Source: Geminicoccus harenae
GTDB lineage: Bacteria; Pseudomonadota; Alphaproteobacteria; Geminicoccales; Geminicoccaceae
Direction of reading: 5' to 3'
Length of the DNA stretch: 64,000 nucleotides
Assembly (NCBI RefSeq): GCF_019800005.1
Contig: NZ_JABGCL010000011.1
Span: forward strand, 124,001 to 188,000
Position 1 is the stretch's first letter; every line of letters begins with the position of its first letter. The notes under the pieces are model-generated. The model worked only from the letters and a program-made list of their open reading frames with translations. It was not told the DNA's origin and did no database searches. A program made the translations under genes and the position numbers. This document shows positions 1 through 8,546 of the stretch, one piece after another.

Positions 1-343
1 CCAGCACGACCGGTGAGAGGATCACGTGGAGCTGCGTCTCCAGGATCGGCATGTCGCGGATCAGCTGGCCCGGGATCGTGCCGAGATTGGGCAGCGGCGC
101 GTCCTTGGGGTTGAGCGCCATCATCGCGGTCGCCGAGTAGCGCTCCGGCGCCAGCGCCCCGTAGAGGCTCGCCAGCAGCGTCAGCGGCAGGACGATGCCG
201 GCGATCAGGAGCTTGTGGCGCCGGAGGACGCGCAGGATCTCGGACGGGCCCGGGAACTCGTCGAACGCGCCGCTGAACATCGCCCGCACGCCGCCCTGCG
301 CCCCGGGCCGCGGCTGGGCGCTGCGGACGTCCATCAATGCCAT
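1..343 (-). CDS. Wzz/GumC-like polysaccharide chain-length determinant, 3' part outside window
   Basis: Only the first ~114 codons are present; the gene runs off the left edge. Reading leftward from the ATG at 341-343, a hydrophilic N-terminus of ~40 residues is followed by a basic stretch (LRVLRRHK), a hydrophobic segment at about residues 46-65, and then the 'YSATAMMALNP' type strand seen after the first membrane helix of Wzz/GumC co-polymerases. Such inner-membrane proteins set the length of exported polysaccharide and often carry a C-terminal tyrosine kinase, which cannot be seen here. The start overlaps the end of the flippase gene; a second ATG at 332-334 forms a TGATG overlap with the flippase stop and is an equally good start. 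Family call is by motif and neighbourhood. Confidence 0.7.
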   Translation of the reverse strand, partial: MALMDVRSAQPRPGAQGGVRAMFSGAFDEFPGPSEILRVLRRHKLLIAGIVLPLTLLASLYGALAPERYSATAMMALNPKDAPLPNLGTIPGQLIRDMPILETQLHVILSPVVL

Positions 344-1623
344 GGCGTCGAGCCTTCACTGGGCAGAGTCGGTGCCGGCCGCATCCGGTCGACATGCCTG
401 CGGATGATGAGGATCAGGGCCACCAGCGCAGCGGCTTCGCCGATCGCGATCACCAGGATCGTCGAGGTGGCCGTACCGACCAGCACGGCGATCGCCAGGC
501 CCACGAAGATGGTGAGCATCGCGATCATGCTGGCATAGAAGGACTGGCGGAACAGCGGCACGCACTGTGCCTCCAGGCTGTAGACGGTGCGTAGGAGCCC
601 CACCAGCGTCGCCAGGCCCCATAGCGGCAGGGCCGCACCGATGCCGCGATACTCGGCGGGCAGGACGCTGGCGGACAGATGGGGCCAGCCCAGCCAGAGC
701 AGCACGAGATAGGCCAGGGTCGCGCCGATGAAGCCCAGCGCGCTGAGATTGGCGAAGCGCATCGCCGCCGTCGGGCGGCGCTCGGCGAAGTCCCGCGCCA
801 TCGCCGGCCGGGCGACCTTGCTCCAGGCGCTCCCCAGCAGGCCCACTGGGCGCATTAGGGTCAGGGCAGCCTGGATGACGCCCAGGTCGGCCACGCTGAA
901 GAAGGTGCTTACCGCCAGGACATGGCCGCGGGTCTGCATCTCCGATGCGGCAGCGCCCATCAGCGCCCAGCGCGCGTGCTCGCCCCAGAGCCGCCGCAGG
1001 CGCTGCCGCACCTCGCGGTCGAACCGCAGGGCGAAGTCGCCGGGCTGGCGCATCAGCGTCGAGGCGCAGGCCAGCACGGTGGCGATGCAGAGCGTGCCGA
1101 CCACCAGCATCATGCTGATCTCGATCCCGGCCCAGACAGCGCCAGCCAGGACCACGAGGACGGTCAGGGTCTGTAGCAGGTCGTTCAGCAGGACCTGCCC
1201 CGCCTCCCGCCGGGTGAAGTGGTAGGTCCGCACATGCTCGCGGCAGATCTGCAGGGCGACGAACAGGCCGCTGAGCAGGGGCGTGGCCCAGCGATGGGCG
1301 TCGCTGAAGAACTCGAACCCGATCGCGGTCGCGGTTCCCACCAGCACCGCCACCCCGACGGCGACCAGCCAGGTGGTGGCCAGCACTTCCTGCCGCTCCG
1401 CCGGGCCGGTGGCGCGGACGAGCAGCAGGGCGAGCTGCGAGCCCGCCAGGGCCTGGTGTGCAGCCAAGCCGGTGAGCGAGACGCTCAGCACGATGGCGAA
1501 GGCACCGAACTTGGCGGGCGCCCAGTGGTGGATCAGCCAGAAGGTCAGGATCAGATTGGTGGCGCTGACCAGGATCTGGTCGGCCATGGACAGCACCAGC
1601 GGGCTGCGGAGGCGGCCGATCAT
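334..1623 (-). CDS. Wzx-like polysaccharide flippase (MOP superfamily)
   Basis: A 429-residue polytopic protein with about 11-12 hydrophobic segments spread over its whole length, the layout of MOP-superfamily exporters that flip undecaprenyl-linked repeat units across the inner membrane. The N-terminus (SPLVLSMADQILVSATNLIL) is typical of the first two helices of this class, and the length fits the usual 400-500 residues. Its ATG overlaps the stop of the upstream glycosyltransferase (ATGA at 1620-1623), and it overlaps the Wzz-like start downstream, so the three are translated from one message. Together with the ligase/polymerase-like gene at 3880 it suggests a Wzx/Wzy-dependent export route. 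Family assignment is by topology and context; sequence identity within this family is always low. Confidence 0.75.
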   Translation of the reverse strand: MIGRLRSPLVLSMADQILVSATNLILTFWLIHHWAPAKFGAFAIVLSVSLTGLAAHQALAGSQLALLLVRATGPAERQEVLATTWLVAVGVAVLVGTATAIGFEFFSDAHRWATPLLSGLFVALQICREHVRTYHFTRREAGQVLLNDLLQTLTVLVVLAGAVWAGIEISMMLVVGTLCIATVLACASTLMRQPGDFALRFDREVRQRLRRLWGEHARWALMGAAASEMQTRGHVLAVSTFFSVADLGVIQAALTLMRPVGLLGSAWSKVARPAMARDFAERRPTAAMRFANLSALGFIGATLAYLVLLWLGWPHLSASVLPAEYRGIGAALPLWGLATLVGLLRTVYSLEAQCVPLFRQSFYASMIAMLTIFVGLAIAVLVGTATSTILVIAIGEAAALVALILIIRRHVDRMRPAPTLPSEGSTPWH

Positions 1624-2810
1624 GCGACCAGCCCGAGCTCGCGGTTGTAGCGCTCGACATGAGGCCCGGCGGCAAAGCGCGCCGCGATCTGGTCGTGCTG
1701 CGCCAGCAGCGTGGCGCGCAGCGTACCGTGCCGATCCAGCAGTTCCTCCAGCCCGGCCAGGATCGAGTCCACCGAGTTGGGATCACAGCCGACCGCGGCG
1801 TCTATGCCCTCGACGAAGCCGTCGATGCCGGTGCCGCGCGAGTAGAGGATCGGCACGCCGCTCAGCATCGCCTCGACATAGACCATGCCGAAGGTCTCGT
1901 TGTGGCTGGGCAGGCACATGACGCCGTAGCGCGGCAGCCGGGCCAGCAGTTCCGCGTGCGGCACCGCCCCCACCAGCCGCGCCCGGCCGGTCAGGCCGTA
2001 CCGGGCGATCAGCGCCTCGATCTCGGTGATCGTCCCGGGCCGGCCGCGCCCGATGATGTCCAGCGACAGGCCGGGCCGCCTGGCGGCCAGGCGCGCGAAG
2101 GCCGGCAGCAGCCGGCCCAGCCCCTTCTTCTTGTAGATGTCGAGATGGAGGATGGTCACCAGGCGGCACGGATCCGGCACCGCATCCGCCGCCAGCCGCG
2201 TCCCTGGGCAGAAGTTCGGCAGTTCCCGCCCAAGGGGCTGCGCCTCGGGGAACAGCCGCTCGATCTCCCCGCGATACCACAGCGACACGTAGTAGAGGCG
2301 CCGGCTGTGCCGCACGATCCGGCGGATCAGCGGGCGGTAGTGCGGCAGGTAGCGCAGGATCTTCGATTCTGCCTCGGCACGGATCGAGCAGACCAGCGGG
2401 ACCCGCAGCCAGCGGGACAGGAGATAGCCGCTGATGCCCTCGAAGCAGAGCTTGTGGGCATGGACCAGATCGACCCGGATCCCCTCCTGCTCCATGAGCG
2501 CCCGGATGCGGCGCGCCACGATCGCCATCGAGGGGAACAGCAGCATGCCGAACGGCGGCCCCCAGTAGCGCATCGAATAGACCAATTGGTCGCCGGCACC
2601 GTCGCCGCGGATCAGGTCGACCTGCCTCGGGTCGCCGGTCCGGGTGAGTGCCACGACCACATGGTCGACCGCCGGGTTCGCCTTGACGAAGTTGCGGATG
2701 GCGAGCGTCTTCGTCCGGTCATGGGCATCCGGATAGTCGACGGCGAGGTGCAGGATCCGGCGCCGCGGCGGATACTGCACGGCCGGACCGGCGGTCGGAT
2801 CAGGCGCCAT
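1620..2810 (-). CDS. GT4-type glycosyltransferase
   Basis: About 396 residues with a GT-B fold pattern: an N-terminal Rossmann half (HLAVDYPDAHDRTKTLAIRNF, then a 'VDLVHAHKL' strand) and a C-terminal half with the GT4 nucleotide-sugar motif HNETFGMVYVEAMLSGVP, which contains the E-x7-E pair. It should transfer a sugar from an activated donor to the lipid-linked repeat unit on the cytoplasmic face; donor and linkage cannot be read from sequence. The start at 2810 (MAPDP) was preferred to an in-frame ATG 93 bases upstream, because the extra N-terminus is low-complexity Arg/Pro/Ser and would overlap the upstream methyltransferase gene. It is coupled to the flippase by an ATGA overlap and lies 16 bases after the methyltransferase stop. 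Confidence 0.85.
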   Translation of the reverse strand: MAPDPTAGPAVQYPPRRRILHLAVDYPDAHDRTKTLAIRNFVKANPAVDHVVVALTRTGDPRQVDLIRGDGAGDQLVYSMRYWGPPFGMLLFPSMAIVARRIRALMEQEGIRVDLVHAHKLCFEGISGYLLSRWLRVPLVCSIRAEAESKILRYLPHYRPLIRRIVRHSRRLYYVSLWYRGEIERLFPEAQPLGRELPNFCPGTRLAADAVPDPCRLVTILHLDIYKKKGLGRLLPAFARLAARRPGLSLDIIGRGRPGTITEIEALIARYGLTGRARLVGAVPHAELLARLPRYGVMCLPSHNETFGMVYVEAMLSGVPILYSRGTGIDGFVEGIDAAVGCDPNSVDSILAGLEELLDRHGTLRATLLAQHDQIAARFAAGPHVERYNRELGLVA

Positions 2811-2826
2811 GGCTGACCGTGGGCGT

Positions 2827-3756
2827 TTACGCGGACGATGCGGGCGCAACCCGCCGCAGGACGCAGGCGAGGTTGGGCAGGACGAAGCTGGAAGCGCCGC
2901 CAAGGCGGGCGGCCAGCCGGTAATAGAGCCCCTGCAGCCGGCCGACCCGGTCGACCCGGCCGCGGCCGATATAGGGCAGGTGGAACGGGAAGGTCGCCAG
3001 GAAGTCGTCCAGCGACCGGTAGTGAAGGAAACCCGAGACGACCTCGTACTCCGGCATCAGCCGGCGGATCGCCAGAGGCGACCAGAAGATGTTGTTGTTC
3101 TCCCGGTCATTGCGCTTGAACAGGCCGGCATAGACCTGCCGCACCGGCATCGGCAGCCAGTGGCAGAACGGTAGCTCGGTGTCGTGCGCGATGACCGGGA
3201 ACCACAGGTTCGGCGTCGTCAGCACGACCAGATCGCGCGAAACCCGGGCAAGGTCGCGCACCGCGGCAGGATCGCCGCCCACATGCTCCAGCACCTCGAC
3301 GCAATAGGCGATGTCACAGCAGCCGTCCGGCAGCGGCAGGGAGCCGAGCGCACCGACATGCCACTCGATCCGGTCTGCCACGCCCAGGATCTTCGCGATC
3401 TCCCGGCCGGCTTCCAGGCGCGGCCCGTCCATCTCGACCGCGATCACCCTGGCCGGCGTGAACATGGCGAACGCCATGGCGAGCCAGCCATAGCCCGCAC
3501 CCAGGTCGGCGACCACCGTCTGCGCGTCGATCGTCCGGAACTTGTCGATCTGCGCCACGTAGCGCTTGCGGAAGAACTCCAGCGTCAACGTCACGTCGAG
3601 ATCGGCATAGTTGCCGGAGCGCAGATGCTCCACCTCGCCGATCCTGGCCAGCGTTTCCGAATCGAGGCGCAAGGGGACAGCGTAGCGCACGCCAGGGTCA
3701 ATCGCGCTTGGCATCATCGAGTTCCAGCTACGCGTCGGTCGGACCAAGCCACTCAT
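2827..3756 (-). CDS. Class I SAM-dependent methyltransferase of the polysaccharide cluster
   Basis: 309 residues. Motif I is VADLGAGYGW near residue 82, followed by an acidic end to strand 2 (VIAVEMDGPRLE), motif II around 'CDIAYCVEVLEHVGG' and a motif III-like 'DLVVLTTPN'. This is the Methyltransf_11/25-type fold. In this setting it probably methylates a sugar or a lipid-linked glycan, but a small-molecule role is not excluded. It is transcribed with the glycosyltransferase 16 bases downstream; 123 bases separate it from the ligase-like gene upstream. There is no clear Shine-Dalgarno before the ATG at 3756, and the MM pair about 13 codons in (ATG at 3717) is a plausible alternative start. 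Confidence 0.8.
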   Translation of the reverse strand: MSGLVRPTRSWNSMMPSAIDPGVRYAVPLRLDSETLARIGEVEHLRSGNYADLDVTLTLEFFRKRYVAQIDKFRTIDAQTVVADLGAGYGWLAMAFAMFTPARVIAVEMDGPRLEAGREIAKILGVADRIEWHVGALGSLPLPDGCCDIAYCVEVLEHVGGDPAAVRDLARVSRDLVVLTTPNLWFPVIAHDTELPFCHWLPMPVRQVYAGLFKRNDRENNNIFWSPLAIRRLMPEYEVVSGFLHYRSLDDFLATFPFHLPYIGRGRVDRVGRLQGLYYRLAARLGGASSFVLPNLACVLRRVAPASSA

Positions 3757-3879
3757 GAGCAGGGAGACCGCGACCGGAGGCCATCTCCCGGACAGCCGCC
3801 ACAGAAAAGATGACTGGAATCCTGATTATGTCAAGGTGACTTCCAAGCGCAGTCATCTGATTTTCCAGAACAGTGTAGA

Positions 3880-5217
3880 TCAATCTGCCGAAGGTCTGGT
3901 TTCTGTGGCCGATCTACCGGCGATGGCGAAAGCGAACAGCAGGAAGATCCACACCGGTACATAACCGCGCAGCAGCGAGCTTTCCATGCCGTTGTGCATG
4001 AGGGCGAAAATGATCAGCCAGCAGCACAGGCGATACAATGCCGGCTGCTCGTGGCGCAGGGCGGGCAGTGCCGCGAAGGCTTGCAGGAAGCTGCCCATCA
4101 TGAGGGCCAGCCCGGGCAGCCCGATGAACAGGATGACGTCGAGATAGCCGTTATGGGCCTGGTTGAGCAGGTGAATGAAGGGCAGGTCCGCTGCGAGGTT
4201 GGGTGAGCCGGGACCGATATTCCAGAAGGACTGGTAGCCGTAGCCCAGCAGCCAATGGCCATCGAGTTGCTCCAGGACGAACTCCCAGATGACGTCCCGG
4301 TCGGTGAAGGTCGGATCGGGCATGACCATGGCGGCGAGCCGGCCGGGGGGGATGCCCATGCCATGGGTGACGAATCCCAGGAGCGCCATCACCACGATCG
4401 CCCAGGCGGTGAGGTGCAGGCCGATGCCGAGCCTGGTGCTGCGCGCCATGGTCTGCAGGACCAGGTAGACGCAGGGTACCAGTACCAGCAGCCCGATCGA
4501 CGTCTTCGAGCCGGCCAGGACCAGGGCCAGCATCCAGCCGGCTAGATAGGCGAGGTTGAGGAACCGTCCGACCCGGCCGAGTTCCGCATGGATGGTGCCA
4601 CCGACCAGCACGGCTATGATGGCGATCGCACCCAGGCCGTTCTTGTCGTCGTAGATCCCGCGGAAGTCGCCGCGCCAGTCGAAGGCGGAAGGCAGCGCCA
4701 GCAGGGCCGCCAGGTTGCCCAGCAACGCGATCACGAGCCCCAGATGGAGGAGCCGGTGGCAGCGCGCGGTCGACGCAACGCCCAAGGATGCAGCCAGCAC
4801 GCAGAACACGATCATGGCCTGCTGAAGCGAGCGGCGAATCGAGATGCCGGGTTCCATCGCCCAGGCGGCGCTCACCAGGGCGAGCCCGACCAGGGCGAGC
4901 AGGCAGGCATGGCGTTCGGTCGCCAGAGCCAGGCAACGGCGCCAGGACGGCAGGATCGCCAATATGCCCAGCAGGGTGGCGCCCAGCCAGAACAACTGGT
5001 TGAAGCGGTTGCTTTCCGAGGTCGCCTGCAGGTGCGCCGCCACCTCGAGATCGATGAAGTCCGGTGCGCTCAGAACCGGGGTCAGTACCCGCGTGCAGTA
5101 CAGGATCAGCAGCAGAACGAGCAGGTCGGCCAGCACGCCGCTGAGCAGGAGGCGGGTGAACAGGCCGGGCTGCCCTGTCCACCCGGATGTGCCGGCCGCT
5201 TCAGCGCGCAGCGACAT
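3880..5217 (-). CDS. O-antigen ligase / Wzy polymerase-like membrane protein
   Basis: About 445 residues, strongly hydrophobic, with 10-12 predicted membrane segments and one larger loop around residues 290-360 that includes 'DRDVIWEFVLEQLDGHWLLGYGYQSF' and a following 'AHNGYLDVILFIGLPG'. The H-N pair in AHNGYLD and the preceding RxxxW pattern are hallmarks of the Wzy_C/WaaL family, which joins undecaprenyl-linked glycans to lipid A or to each other in the periplasm. I start at 5217 (MSLRAEAAG), which overlaps the upstream glycosyltransferase by 17 bases; the longer frame to 5376 is Arg/Ser/Pro-rich antisense-type sequence. Whether it is a ligase or a polymerase cannot be decided by sequence alone. 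Confidence 0.8.
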   Translation of the reverse strand: MSLRAEAAGTSGWTGQPGLFTRLLLSGVLADLLVLLLILYCTRVLTPVLSAPDFIDLEVAAHLQATSESNRFNQLFWLGATLLGILAILPSWRRCLALATERHACLLALVGLALVSAAWAMEPGISIRRSLQQAMIVFCVLAASLGVASTARCHRLLHLGLVIALLGNLAALLALPSAFDWRGDFRGIYDDKNGLGAIAIIAVLVGGTIHAELGRVGRFLNLAYLAGWMLALVLAGSKTSIGLLVLVPCVYLVLQTMARSTRLGIGLHLTAWAIVVMALLGFVTHGMGIPPGRLAAMVMPDPTFTDRDVIWEFVLEQLDGHWLLGYGYQSFWNIGPGSPNLAADLPFIHLLNQAHNGYLDVILFIGLPGLALMMGSFLQAFAALPALRHEQPALYRLCCWLIIFALMHNGMESSLLRGYVPVWIFLLFAFAIAGRSATETRPSAD

Positions 5218-6286
5218 GGCCGCTCCGCCGGGACGCCAGCGCACGGGAATAATGCTCCAGCGTGGCCATCGAGATCGCGTCCGGGTCCAGGGCGGACAAG
5301 GGCGCCTGCCCCGGCTCCGGGCGTCGCTGGAGGGAGTCGAGGAAGGCGCGCAGCGGCGCTGGCTCGATCGGCCCATCCAGCGGCGTCACCCATTCCGGCC
5401 CGACCATCTCGGCAAGCTCGGTGAGCGAACCCTGGAGGCGCGCCAGCACCGGCCGGTCGAACGAAAGCGCCAGGAGCAGGCTGCCCGAGTTCAGCACGGT
5501 CTCGTGGTTGAGGACGAAACCATCGGCTGCGGACACCAGCGTCGTGACCTGCTGGTCGTCCAGATGCCGCGCCATGATCCGCACACGGCCGTCGTCGCCC
5601 GCGAGAGCCCGCAGCCGTTCCGCGTAGTCCGGATCTGCGCCCCCGGCGATCACCAGCATCTCTCCGTCCCGGGCACAGGACCGGAACGCCGTGATCAGCG
5701 TGTCCAGCCCCTTGGAGGGCCGCATGTAGCCGATCGAATAGATGACGGTGCCGCCGGCTGGCAGCCCCATCGCCGCCCGGGCCGCCGGCCGTGCCGTCCG
5801 CGGCGGATAGGCGGTCCGATAGTGGGGATGAGGCACGACAGCCCTGTGGCGTGCGTGCAACTGTGGGTAGGTGTCCAGCAGCACCTGCTCGGCCGCATGG
5901 GTCAGGCTGATGACAAGATCGACCCTGTCGAGGAAGGCGGAGAAGTAGTGCTGCCAGATCCTGGCACCTGCGGCATCCATTGCGGCATGAGGCGCCAGAT
6001 TATGGGCGGTCCAGGCCAGGATGCCGTTGCGGCGGCGCACCCGGTCAACTTTAGCCAAAGTCATGCGGGCGCATAATTCTTTAGCCAGCGTGCCCGCATC
6101 GGCGATCCGCCCCCAGAACACGCTTTCTGGCCAATGAACATGAAGGACATCACAATCGGGCACCCGCAACGACCAGCGCCGGTATTCACGGACCTGAACG
6201 CCCTTTGCCAGCATCGGCGAATACAGCAACCACGTGTATGGGTTTACTTGTCGCTCCTGCAGCCCTGGCCAAGCCCAGATTTTCAA
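5201..6286 (-). CDS. Glycosyltransferase, GT-B fold, first gene of polysaccharide operon
   Basis: 361 residues beginning MKIWAWPGLQERQVNPYTWLLY. An N-terminal domain binding the acceptor (CDVLHVHWPES, AWTAHNLAPH) is followed by a nucleotide-sugar half with 'VIYSIGYMRPSKGLDTLITAF' (the GT4-like basic loop) and 'VLNHETVLNSGSLLLALSF' where GT4 enzymes carry their E-x7-E. The second Glu of that pair is not obvious, so family GT4 is likely but not certain. It is the promoter-proximal gene of the minus-strand cluster and faces the GH5 glucanase across 259 bases. Donor and acceptor are unknown; the cytoplasmic side of the inner membrane is the expected site. Confidence 0.75.
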   Translation of the reverse strand: MKIWAWPGLQERQVNPYTWLLYSPMLAKGVQVREYRRWSLRVPDCDVLHVHWPESVFWGRIADAGTLAKELCARMTLAKVDRVRRRNGILAWTAHNLAPHAAMDAAGARIWQHYFSAFLDRVDLVISLTHAAEQVLLDTYPQLHARHRAVVPHPHYRTAYPPRTARPAARAAMGLPAGGTVIYSIGYMRPSKGLDTLITAFRSCARDGEMLVIAGGADPDYAERLRALAGDDGRVRIMARHLDDQQVTTLVSAADGFVLNHETVLNSGSLLLALSFDRPVLARLQGSLTELAEMVGPEWVTPLDGPIEPAPLRAFLDSLQRRPEPGQAPLSALDPDAISMATLEHYSRALASRRSGHVAAR

Positions 6287-6545
6287 GATTTCACGCCTCT
6301 TTCCGGCATAATCGCAGGCTTCGCTAAGCTAGCGTCAGATCCCACGAAACAAAATAAGATAATTCTCTGGGACAATACCATTTCTAGGTGACCAGCCCTG
6401 CGCTGTTTTGGCCGTGGCAGCGCCGCAGGACAGCGGCTTATCCTGAATGACGTAAGGCAGAAGCTTTATTGGCCGGGAAATATCCAGGCCGTCACAAGAA
6501 CAAAATGAGGCCTCACCCCTCGCTTTTGAGGGTCTGCCGATTGGA
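6287..6545. promoter_or_regulatory. Divergent promoter region between the polysaccharide operon and the GH5 glucanase
   Basis: This stretch has no convincing gene and is clearly richer in A+T than its surroundings, especially 6340-6390. It holds a short perfect inverted repeat, CGCTA-AGC-TAGCG at 6322-6334, which could be an operator shared by both directions. I cannot assign -35/-10 boxes with confidence. The location means exopolysaccharide synthesis and a secreted glucanase may be co-regulated. Confidence 0.4.
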
Positions 6546-7685
6546 ATGAACATGCTGCGCATCAAGCTGGTTCTTGCGGCCTTCCTGGCCGCTGTTCCTG
6601 CGTTCATGGTAGCCGCCACTGGCGCGATGGCGGTTACCACGAACGCGATCCCAGGTGGCTACTTGAAGACGAGCGGCAACAAGATCGTCGACAGCCAATC
6701 CCGTGAAGCTCACATCCTCGGCCTGAACTGGTTCGGGTTCGAGACGCAGAACATGGTCGTGCACGGCCTGTGGGAACGCAACTACGAGGCGATGATCGCG
6801 CAGATCGCGTCGCTCGGCTTCAACACGATCCGCCTGCCGTTCTCCAGCGCGATGCTGTCCGGAACTGCGAGCAACGTCAGCAGCATCAAGTACCGCCTCA
6901 ACACCGACCTGGAGGGCCTCACACCTCTCCAGATCATGGACAAGATCATCGCGACGGCCGGCAGCCACGGGCTGCGGGTGATCCTGGACAATCACAGCCG
7001 CCTGCCCGATGGCAATGACGGCAAGTGGTACAGCAGCACGCGTCCGGAATCGCAGTGGATCGCCGACTGGCAGATGCTGGCGGCACGCTATGCCGGCAAC
7101 ACCACCGTGATCGGCGCGGACCTGCACAACGAGCCGTCCGGCACCTGGGGCACGGGTGCTGCCGATGACTGGGCACGCGCCGCCAAGGCCGCAGGCGATG
7201 CGATCCACCAGGTCAACCCCAACTGGCTGATCATCGTGGAGGGCCTGCGCGTCCACAATAACCAGTGGTACTGGTGGGGCGGCGGCCTGACCCCGGTGGC
7301 CACGCATCCGATCGTCCTGAACACCCCGAAGCGGCTGGTCTATTCTCCGCACGACTACCCGCCGTCCCTGCACGAGCAGCCCTGGTATCAGGCCAGCAAC
7401 TACCCGAACAATCTGCCGGCGGTCTGGGAGTCGCACTGGGGCTTCATCGAGACGCAGAACATCGCCCCCCTCCTGCTCGGCGAGTTCGGCTCGCGGCTGG
7501 AGACCAGCCGCGACGTGCAGTGGGCCAACAAGATGGCCGACTACCTCGAAACCAAGAACATGGACTGGGTGTGGTGGTCCTGGAACGCCAACGGCGAGCC
7601 CCGCGGCCTGCTGGAACCCGACTGGACGACCATCAACCAGACCAAGCGCAACTATCTGCTGGACCTGATCGAACGGACCGATTGA
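6546..7685 (+). CDS. Secreted GH5 endoglucanase-like glycoside hydrolase
   Basis: 379 residues with a signal peptide (MNMLRIKLVLAAFLAAVPAF, cleavage probably near Ala29). The rest is one GH5 (alpha/beta)8 barrel: 'GFNTIRLPFS' at ~91-100, the acid/base Glu196 in DLHNEPSG, His/Tyr in 'YSPHDYPPS', the nucleophile Glu313 in LLLGEFGS, and a closing Trp in 'WVWWSWNANG'. The family cleaves beta-1,4-glucans and related polymers with retention of configuration. Secretion plus its position, divergent from an exopolysaccharide operon, fits trimming or release of the cell's own polymer, in the way BcsZ or ExoK act; scavenging of plant glucan is the alternative. The ribosome-binding site is weak and either of the first two ATGs could be used. 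Confidence 0.9.
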   Translation: MNMLRIKLVLAAFLAAVPAFMVAATGAMAVTTNAIPGGYLKTSGNKIVDSQSREAHILGLNWFGFETQNMVVHGLWERNYEAMIAQIASLGFNTIRLPFSSAMLSGTASNVSSIKYRLNTDLEGLTPLQIMDKIIATAGSHGLRVILDNHSRLPDGNDGKWYSSTRPESQWIADWQMLAARYAGNTTVIGADLHNEPSGTWGTGAADDWARAAKAAGDAIHQVNPNWLIIVEGLRVHNNQWYWWGGGLTPVATHPIVLNTPKRLVYSPHDYPPSLHEQPWYQASNYPNNLPAVWESHWGFIETQNIAPLLLGEFGSRLETSRDVQWANKMADYLETKNMDWVWWSWNANGEPRGLLEPDWTTINQTKRNYLLDLIERTD

Positions 7686-7711
7686 TCTCCTGAAGGGCGA
7701 AGCCGCCGGCC

Positions 7712-7752
7712 CCCTTGCCCGGATGCGGTGCTGCCACCGGCCCGGGCAAGGG
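7712..7752. terminator. Hairpin between convergent GH5 and SDR genes
   Basis: CCCTTGCCCGG at 7712-7722 pairs with CCGGGCAAGGG at 7742-7752, an 11-base perfect stem. The 19-base loop can itself fold (CGGTG/CACCG). It sits 26 bases after the glucanase stop and 29 bases beyond the SDR stop on the other strand, so it can end both transcripts. No T-run follows, as is common in such GC-rich genomes. Confidence 0.65.
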
Positions 7753-7781
7753 AACAGGATGGGGCTCTTCGCCCGGCTCGA

Positions 7782-8546
7782 TCAGGCCAGCAGCAGGCCC
7801 GCGTCGACCGGCACGGTGTGGCCGGTGACCATCTTCGTGCCGAATGCCAGGAACAGGATGACGTCGGCCAGGTCGGAGGGCTGGTTGCGGCGCTTGAGCA
7901 GGGACTGCTCGATCGAGCCCGTGCGCTGCTCATCGGTCCACTCGACCATCCAGGGGCTGTCGACCGCGCCCGGTGCGATCGCGTTGACCCTGGCTTCGGG
8001 CGCCAGGGCGCGGGCCAGGTCCTTGGTCAGGTTGATCAGGGCGGCCTTGCCGGCACTGTAGGCGATCGAGCTGCCGACCCTGCCGAGCCCGGCGATCGAA
8101 GCGGTATTGACCACGGAGCCGTGCCGCTTCTTGAGCGTGGCCGCAGCCGCCCTGGTGCAGCGGAACACGCTGACCAGGTTCACGTTCCAGATGGTCGACC
8201 AGATCTCCTCGCTCACCGCGTCGAGATCCTGGGGCGGGATCAGCTTGCGGGTGGCGGGCGTGCCGGCATTGTTCACCAGCAGGTCGAGGCCGCCCAGCTC
8301 GCGGACTGCGGCCTCCACCATCGCCTCCGCCTCGCCGGGCTTGCCCACGTCGCCGGGTGCCGCCACCACCTTGCCGCCGGCCTCTGCCAGACGGGCCAGT
8401 TCCTGCTCGCCGCGCGGATCGTCCGGCAGGTAGTTGACGGCGACGGTCGCGCCGAAGCGCAGCAGCATCTCGACCGTGGCGAGGCCGATGCCAGAGGCGC
8501 CCCCGGTCACCAGCGCGGTCTTGCCCTTGAGGTCGTAGCTGATCAT
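7782..8546 (-). CDS. Short-chain dehydrogenase/reductase
   Basis: 254 residues with the complete classical SDR set: TGGASGIG cofactor loop at ~14-21, NNAG at ~91-94, catalytic Ser in 'VVNTASIAG', YSAGK (Tyr-x3-Lys) and 'NAIAPGAVDSP' after strand 6. It should interconvert a secondary alcohol and ketone with NAD(P)H; the acceptor is not deducible. Its ATG overlaps the stop of the 3-hydroxyacyl-CoA-dehydrogenase-like gene (8543-8546), so the two are translationally coupled and probably act on the same pathway, for instance consecutive redox steps on a hydroxy acid. The gene ends facing the GH5 glucanase. Confidence 0.85.
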   Translation of the reverse strand: MISYDLKGKTALVTGGASGIGLATVEMLLRFGATVAVNYLPDDPRGEQELARLAEAGGKVVAAPGDVGKPGEAEAMVEAAVRELGGLDLLVNNAGTPATRKLIPPQDLDAVSEEIWSTIWNVNLVSVFRCTRAAAATLKKRHGSVVNTASIAGLGRVGSSIAYSAGKAALINLTKDLARALAPEARVNAIAPGAVDSPWMVEWTDEQRTGSIEQSLLKRRNQPSDLADVILFLAFGTKMVTGHTVPVDAGLLLA

